From assembly GCF_010894405.1 (NCBI RefSeq), contig NZ_JAAIYA010000013.1, positions 248,001 through 312,000 of the forward strand: a stretch of 64,000 nt of DNA, read 5' to 3'. A program made the position numbers and the translations under genes. Of this stretch, positions 58,989-64,000 are shown piece by piece. The notes under the pieces are model-generated. The model was not told the DNA's origin. It did no database searches and saw nothing but the letters and a program-made list of their open reading frames with translations. The stretch is from Pyxidicoccus caerfyrddinensis. GTDB lineage: Bacteria > Myxococcota > Myxococcia > Myxococcales > Myxococcaceae. Within the stretch, counting starts at the first letter, position 1. Every line of letters begins with the position of its first letter.

Positions 58989-61253
58989 ATGTCCAAGGCG
59001 CGGCAGAAGCAACCATTCCAGCTCCCGGAGTTCTACGTTCCCTGGCCGGCGCGCCTGAATCCGAGCCTCGAGGCGGCCCGCGTCCACACCAAGGCGTGGT
59101 CGTACGAGATGGGCATCCTGGGCCCGCCGCGTGACGGGACGGACCGCGAAATCTGGTCCGAGCGCCGCTTCGACGGCATGGACTTCGCGCTGCTCTGCGC
59201 CTACACGCACCCGGAGGCACCGAGCGTGGAGCTGGACCTCATCACGGACTGGTACGTCTGGGTCTTCTACTTCGACGACCACTTCCTGGAGGTCTACAAG
59301 CATCCGCGCGACATCGCGGGCGGCCAGGCGTACCTGGACCGGCTGCCGCTGTTCATGCCGCTGGACATGTCCCAGACGCCGCCGGAGCCCACCAACGCCG
59401 TGGAGCGCGGGCTGTGGGACCTGTGGAAGCGCACCGTGCCCACCATGTCCATGGACTGGCGCCGGCGCTTCTTCGAGAACACCAAACACCTGCTCGACGA
59501 GTCGATGTGGGAGATCGTCAACATCAGCGAAGCGCGCATCTCCAACCCCATCGAGTACATCGAGATGCGTCGCAAGGTCGGTGGCGCGCCCTGGTCGTCG
59601 GACCTGGTGGAGCACGCCGTCGCCGCGGAGATTCCCGCCCGCGTCGTGAAGAGCCGGCCCATGCGCGTCTTCAAGGACACGTTCTCCGACGCGGTCCACC
59701 TGCGCAACGACCTGTTCTCCTACGAGCGCGAAATCCTGGAGGAGGGTGAGCTCTCCAACGGCGTGCTGGTGGTGGAGAAGTTCCTCGACTGCGACACCCA
59801 GCGCGCGGCCGACCTGGTCAACGACCTGCTGACGTCCCGGCTCCAGCAGTTCGAGAACACCGCCGCCACGGAGCTGCCCTGGCTCTTCGCGGAGTACGGC
59901 CTCAACCCGGTGGAGCAGGGCCAGGTGCTCACGTACCTGCGCGGCCTCCAGGACTGGCAGTCCGGCGGTCACGAGTGGCACATGCGCTCCAACCGCTACA
60001 TGAACAAGAACACGGAGCGCCGCGCGGAGTTCTCCCTGCCGCTGCCTGGCGGCCTGGGCACCTCCGCCCTGCGCCTGCCGCTGACGGCCGGCGCGCTGGG
60101 CCTGGGGCCCCGCGCGAAGTCCTTCAGCCACGTCCCTCGCCAGCACGTGGGCCCGGTGAAGCTGCCGGAGTTCTACATGCCGTACAGCACGTACCTCAGC
60201 CCCCACCTGGCGCGCGCGCGCAGGAACTCCAAGGACTGGGCGCGCCGCATGGGCATGCTGGACTCGCTGCCCGGCGTGGGGCTCTACATCTGGGACGACC
60301 ACAAGTTCGACGTGGCGGACGTGGCCCTCTGCGGCGCGCTCATCCACCCGGACGCGACGCCGGAGCAGCTGGACCTCACGTCGTGCTGGCTGGTGTGGGG
60401 CACCTACGCGGACGACTACTTCCCCGCGCTCTACGCCCACACGCGTGACATGCCAGGGGCGAAGGTGTTCAACGCCCGCCTCACGCAGTTCATGCCGGAC
60501 GACGTGGAGACGCCCAACCCGGCGGTGCCCACCAACCCGGTGGAGGCGGGCCTGGCGGACCTGTGGACGCGCACGGCCGGCCCGCTCAGCCCGCGCGGCC
60601 GCACGCTGTTCCGCAAGGCCATCCAGGACATGACGGAGAGCTGGGTCTGGGAGTTGAACAACCAGATCCTCAACCGCGTGCCGGACCCCGTGGACTACGT
60701 GGAGATGCGCCGCAAGACGTTCGGCTCCGACCTCACCATGAGCCTGTCGCGGCTGTCCAAGGGGGATGCCGTACCGGAGGACGTCTTCAACACTCGCACG
60801 CTGCGCGGGCTGGAGAACTCCGCGGCGGACTACGCCTGCTTCGTCAACGACATCTTCTCCTATCAGAAGGAGATTGAGTTCGAGGGCGAGCTCAACAACT
60901 GCGTGCTCGTGGTCCAGAAGTTCCTGGACGTGGACAAGGACGCGGCGGTGCTCGTGGTCAACGACTTGATGACCGCGCGCATGAAGCAGTTCGAGCACCT
61001 GGTGGCCAAGGAGCTGCCGGTGGTCATCCGCACCTTCGGCCTGGATGCGAAGGCGCAGGAGAAGCTGAACAAGTACGTGGAGCAGCTCCAGCAGTGGATG
61101 GCGGGCATCCCCCGGTGGCACGCGGCGGTGGACCGCTACAAGGAGTTCGAGCTCATCGACGCGGCGACGCCCAGGCTCAAGACCGGCAACCTCTCCGGCC
61201 TGGGCATGTCCGCGACGCGCGTCGCCGAGCTGTTCCGCAACGGCAGGTCCTGA
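58989..61253 (+). CDS. bifunctional geosmin synthase (two-domain terpene cyclase)
   Basis: 754 aa, the full length of geosmin synthases. The N-terminal domain (about 1-340) has DDHFLE (96-101) and NDLFSYERE (240-248), the germacradienol-forming active site. The C-terminal domain (about 390-730) has DDYFPA (475-480) and NDIFSYQKE (620-628), which converts germacradienol to geosmin with loss of acetone. The interdomain linker has PGGLGTSALR (353-362), and the extreme C-terminus has GLGMSATR (737-744), a repeated motif outside the catalytic folds. It is followed by two encapsulin genes on the same strand, so it is the probable cargo of that shell. Confidence 0.95.
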   Translation: MSKARQKQPFQLPEFYVPWPARLNPSLEAARVHTKAWSYEMGILGPPRDGTDREIWSERRFDGMDFALLCAYTHPEAPSVELDLITDWYVWVFYFDDHFLEVYKHPRDIAGGQAYLDRLPLFMPLDMSQTPPEPTNAVERGLWDLWKRTVPTMSMDWRRRFFENTKHLLDESMWEIVNISEARISNPIEYIEMRRKVGGAPWSSDLVEHAVAAEIPARVVKSRPMRVFKDTFSDAVHLRNDLFSYEREILEEGELSNGVLVVEKFLDCDTQRAADLVNDLLTSRLQQFENTAATELPWLFAEYGLNPVEQGQVLTYLRGLQDWQSGGHEWHMRSNRYMNKNTERRAEFSLPLPGGLGTSALRLPLTAGALGLGPRAKSFSHVPRQHVGPVKLPEFYMPYSTYLSPHLARARRNSKDWARRMGMLDSLPGVGLYIWDDHKFDVADVALCGALIHPDATPEQLDLTSCWLVWGTYADDYFPALYAHTRDMPGAKVFNARLTQFMPDDVETPNPAVPTNPVEAGLADLWTRTAGPLSPRGRTLFRKAIQDMTESWVWELNNQILNRVPDPVDYVEMRRKTFGSDLTMSLSRLSKGDAVPEDVFNTRTLRGLENSAADYACFVNDIFSYQKEIEFEGELNNCVLVVQKFLDVDKDAAVLVVNDLMTARMKQFEHLVAKELPVVIRTFGLDAKAQEKLNKYVEQLQQWMAGIPRWHAAVDRYKEFELIDAATPRLKTGNLSGLGMSATRVAELFRNGRS

Positions 61254-61305
61254 GCTCCAACGGCAGTGCGCAGACTTCCTGATTCCCAAACCTGAAGGGT
61301 GACCC

Positions 61306-62703
61306 ATGTCCAATGACCCGAAGAAGCACGACGACAACAACCTGAGCCTTGGAACCCTGGCGGCCCGCCAGCTGGCGACGACGACCAAGTCCGAGCCGCA
61401 GATGCAGGGCATCTCCTCGCGGTGGCTGCTCAAGCTGCTGCCGTGGGTGCAGGTGTCCGGCGGTACGTACCGCGTCAACCGCCGCATGACGTACGCGGTG
61501 GGCGACGGCCGCGTCACCTTCACCAGCACCGGCGCCAAGGTGCAGGTCATCCCGCAGGAGCTGGGTGAGCTGCCCCTCCTGCGCGGCTACGAGGACGTGG
61601 AGGCGCTGACCGCGCTGGCCAACCGCTTCGTGCAGAAGGAGTACAAGGCCGGGGAGGTCATCACCGAGGCGGGCAAGGAGGCGGACTCCATCGTCCTCAT
61701 CGCCCACGGCAAGGTGAACCGCATCGGCACCGGCAAGTACGGTGAGCCGCTGGTGCTGGAGACGCTGGCGGACGGCGACCACTACAGCTACCAGGCGCTG
61801 CTGGAGTCGCAGGACTTCTGGCAGTTCACCGCGAAGGCCGTGACGCCCGTCATCGCGCTCATCCTCCAGCAGTCCGCCTTCGAGGCGGTGGTGGCGCAGG
61901 TGCCGTCGCTCCAGAAGCACCTCGAGGACTTCAAGGCCCGCTCCAAGAAGAAGCAGGACACCTCCGGCCAGAAGGCCATCGAGCTGGCCGCGGGCCACCA
62001 CGGCGAGCCCGTGCTGCCCGGCACCTACGTGGACTACGAGACGCACCCCCGCGAGTTCGAGCTGTCCGTCGCGCAGACCGTCCTGCAGATCCACACGCGT
62101 GTCGCGGACCTCTTCAACGACCCGATGAACCAGACCCAGCAGCAGCTGCGGCTCACCATCGAGGCGCTGAAGGAGCGCAAGGAGCACGAGCTCATCAACA
62201 ACCGTGAGTTCGGCCTGCTGCACAACGCCGACCTCAAGCAGCGCATCCACACCCGCTCCGGCGCGCCGACCCCGGACGACATGGACGAGCTGCTGGCCAC
62301 GGTCTGGAAGGAGCCGTCGTTCTTCCTGGCCCACCCGCGCGCCATCGCCGCGTTCGGCCAGGAGTGCAACAAGCGCGGCATCTACCCCACCAGCATCGAG
62401 GTGAATGGGAACATGCTGCCCGCGTGGCGCGGCATCCCCATGTTCACCTGCAACAAGCTGCCCATCAGCGAGTCGCGCACCACCTCCATCATGTTGATGC
62501 GCGTGGGGGAGAAGAACCAGGGCGTGGTCGGCCTGCACCAGGCGGGCATCCCGGATGAAATCGAGCCCAGCCTCAACGCCCGGTTCATGGGCATCAACGA
62601 GAAGGCCATCATGAGCTACCTGGTCACCGCGTACTTCTCCGCGGCGGTCCTCACGCCGGACGCGCTCGGCATCCTGGAGAGCGTGGAGCTGGGCCGCTCG
62701 TAG
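61306..62703 (+). CDS. family 2B encapsulin shell protein with cyclic-nucleotide-binding domain, copy 1
   Basis: 465 aa. The N-terminal arm (about 1-35) is followed by GISSRWLLKLLPWVQVSGGTYRVNRRMTYAVGDGRVTF, the start of an HK97-type shell fold typical of family 2 encapsulins (EshA-like). A cNMP-binding domain is inserted at about 98-210 (YKAGEVITEAGKEADSIVLIAHGKV, LADGDHYSYQALLES), then the shell fold resumes (YELSVAQT-like stretch, ITIEALKERKEHELINN, HPRAIAAFGQECNKRG). The usual Glu and Arg of the phosphate-binding cassette are not at their expected places. It begins 52 bp after the geosmin synthase, in the same transcript by layout. Confidence 0.92.
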   Translation: MSNDPKKHDDNNLSLGTLAARQLATTTKSEPQMQGISSRWLLKLLPWVQVSGGTYRVNRRMTYAVGDGRVTFTSTGAKVQVIPQELGELPLLRGYEDVEALTALANRFVQKEYKAGEVITEAGKEADSIVLIAHGKVNRIGTGKYGEPLVLETLADGDHYSYQALLESQDFWQFTAKAVTPVIALILQQSAFEAVVAQVPSLQKHLEDFKARSKKKQDTSGQKAIELAAGHHGEPVLPGTYVDYETHPREFELSVAQTVLQIHTRVADLFNDPMNQTQQQLRLTIEALKERKEHELINNREFGLLHNADLKQRIHTRSGAPTPDDMDELLATVWKEPSFFLAHPRAIAAFGQECNKRGIYPTSIEVNGNMLPAWRGIPMFTCNKLPISESRTTSIMLMRVGEKNQGVVGLHQAGIPDEIEPSLNARFMGINEKAIMSYLVTAYFSAAVLTPDALGILESVELGRS

Positions 62704-62736
62704 TCCCACGTCCTCACGGAATCGGAAGACGCTTTC

Positions 62737-64000
62737 ATGACGAATCCAGACAAGGACATGGCCGCGCACGAGGGCACCAGCCTGAGCACGGCCGGGGCCC
62801 GCCAGCTCGCGACGACCACCAAGACGCAGCCGATGATGCAGGGCATCTCGCCCCGGTGGCTCCTGCGGGTGCTGCCCTGGGTGCAGGTGTCGGGCGGCAC
62901 GTACCGCGTCAACCGCCGGCTGACGTACACCGCGGGCGACGACCGCCTGAACTTCAGCAACATCGGCGTCAAGGTGGAGGTCATCCCCCAGGAGCTGCTC
63001 AAGCTGCCGCTGCTGCGGGGCTTCGAGGACGTGGATGACCTGCTCATCCGCACCCTGGCCAGCCTCTTCACCCAGCAGCACTACAAGCCGGGGGACACCA
63101 TCGTGGAGGCGGGCCAGCCCGCCGAGCACGTGTTCCTCCTCGCGCACGGCAAGGCGCAGAAGCTGACCGCGGGCAAGTACGGCGACCCCGTCGTGCTGGA
63201 CACGCTGGCGGACGGCGACCACTTCGGCGACCAGGCGGTGGTGGAGTCGAACGACGTGTGGTCCTTCACCGTCAAGGCCGTCACGCCCTGCACGGTGATG
63301 GCGCTGCCGCAGGCGGCGTTCGAGTCCCGCATCCTCCAGTCCCCGGCGCTGAAGGCGCACGTGGAGCGCTACCGGGCAAATCTGAAGAAGCCCCAGGACA
63401 AGACAGGCCAGTCGGCCATCCCCCTGACGGCGGGCCACCACGGCGAGCCGGTCATCGCCGGTGGCTTCGTGGACTACGAGCTGAAGCCGCGCGAGTACGA
63501 GCTGAGCGTGGCGCAGACCATCCTGCGCGTGCACACCCGCGTCTCCGACACCTTCAATGACCCGATGAGCCAGACGCAGGAGCAGCTGCGGCTGACCATC
63601 GAGGCGCTGAAGGAGCGCAAGGAGTACGAGCTCATCAACAACCCGGAGTTCGGCCTGCTGCACAACGCCGACCTCAAGCAGCGCCTCAACACCCGCTCCG
63701 GCCCACCGACGCCGGACGACATGGACGAGCTGGTGACGCGCCGCCGCAAGACGCGCTACTTCCTGGCCCACCCGCGCGCCATCGCGGCGTTTGGCCGGGA
63801 GTGCAACAAGCGCGGCCTCTACCCGACGGTGGTGGACGTGCAGGGGCACAAGATGCAGGCATGGCGCGGGGTGCCCATCCTCCCGTGCGACAAGCTCCCC
63901 ATCAGCCGGGAGAACACCACCGCCATCATCGCGATGCGCACCGGGCAGGACGACCAGGGCGTCGTCGGCCTGCACAACGCCGGTATCCCCGACGAGGTGG
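62737..64000 (+). CDS. family 2B encapsulin shell protein, copy 2 (C-terminus beyond window)
   Basis: At least 421 aa, starting MTNPDKDMAAHEGTSLS; it is cut at the right edge. It matches copy 1 over nearly its whole length: GISPRWLLRVLPWVQVSGGTYRVNRRLTYTAGDD, cNBD with LADGDHFGDQAVVES, and a shell region that includes EALKERKEYELINNPEFGLLHNADLKQRLN and YFLAHPRAIAAFGRECNKRG. Copies differ most in the N-terminus and the cNBD and in DELVTRRRKTRYFL versus DELLATVWKEPSFFL. The start 33 bp after the first stop, with GGAAGA upstream, shows an operon. Two unequal shell proteins suggest a two-component shell. Confidence 0.92.
   Translation, partial: MTNPDKDMAAHEGTSLSTAGARQLATTTKTQPMMQGISPRWLLRVLPWVQVSGGTYRVNRRLTYTAGDDRLNFSNIGVKVEVIPQELLKLPLLRGFEDVDDLLIRTLASLFTQQHYKPGDTIVEAGQPAEHVFLLAHGKAQKLTAGKYGDPVVLDTLADGDHFGDQAVVESNDVWSFTVKAVTPCTVMALPQAAFESRILQSPALKAHVERYRANLKKPQDKTGQSAIPLTAGHHGEPVIAGGFVDYELKPREYELSVAQTILRVHTRVSDTFNDPMSQTQEQLRLTIEALKERKEYELINNPEFGLLHNADLKQRLNTRSGPPTPDDMDELVTRRRKTRYFLAHPRAIAAFGRECNKRGLYPTVVDVQGHKMQAWRGVPILPCDKLPISRENTTAIIAMRTGQDDQGVVGLHNAGIPDEV

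Noticed and set aside
58929..63975. Very long minus-strand frames opposite geosmin synthase and the encapsulins
   Set aside because: They are antisense shadows. The plus-strand proteins carry complete catalytic motifs and ribosome-binding sites.

Overview
The window is GC-rich, gene-dense chromosomal DNA. Its long eukaryote-like Ser/Thr kinases, multi-PAS histidine kinases, many secreted lipoproteins with Asp-Ala-Gly linkers, M36/M14/CPBP peptidases and a geosmin synthase point to a myxobacterium of the Myxococcus/Corallococcus type. This is an inference from gene content; there is no rRNA here. I see no insertion sequence, prophage, CRISPR array or ordinary tRNA.

Layout. 1-7.1 kb (minus): a truncated L,D-transpeptidase-like gene; then an operon of sigma factor, Ser/Thr kinase with an N-terminal zinc-finger anti-sigma-like segment and TPR tail, membrane protein and DUF2071-like protein, the last three joined by ATGA overlaps; and a cysteine desulfurase-like enzyme. 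7.4-26.7 kb: BNR-repeat secreted protein, Arg/Asp-rich exported protein, APC permease, carbonic anhydrase-like protein, cyclophilin, MBL hydrolase, NicO/UreH-like transporter, a second Ser/Thr kinase, 2-hydroxyacid dehydrogenase, secreted proteins, M14 carboxypeptidase, polysaccharide deacetylase and a REC-PAS-GAF-histidine kinase. 26.7-29.1 kb (minus): an outer-membrane protein, then a unit made of an unknown conserved protein (28398-29135), two tandem structured RNAs and a strong terminator. 29.3-38 kb: small lipoprotein, DUF418 protein, M36 metalloprotease, FBP-domain protein, two TetR/SDR pairs with visible operators, and a CBM-like secreted protein. 38-47 kb: trehalose-synthase-type glycosyltransferase, porins, periplasmic glutaminase, amidohydrolase and GH15 glycosidase. 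46.7-58.9 kb: six-PAS kinase, ExbB/TolQ-like protein, CPBP protease, lipoproteins, a solo PemK/MazF-like protein, a 2OG oxygenase and a trypsin-like protease. 59-64 kb (plus): bifunctional geosmin synthase followed by two paralogous family 2B encapsulin shell genes, the second cut by the window end.

Two loci stand out. (1) Between 28.04 and 28.36 kb on the minus strand lie two RNAs in which a tRNA T-arm and 3' acceptor strand precede the 5' acceptor strand and D-arm, closed by a long extended stem. That is a circularly permuted tRNA mimic, the architecture known for bacterial Y RNAs (YrlA/YrlB). They follow a conserved gene of unknown function and end in an intrinsic terminator, with no Ro60 or RtcB gene in view. 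(2) The geosmin synthase/two-shell operon implies a terpene-making protein nanocompartment. The synthase carries a repeated GLGxSAxR motif in its linker and tail that could be the cargo signal, and both shells carry a cyclic-nucleotide-binding domain with the usual phosphate-binding residues changed.
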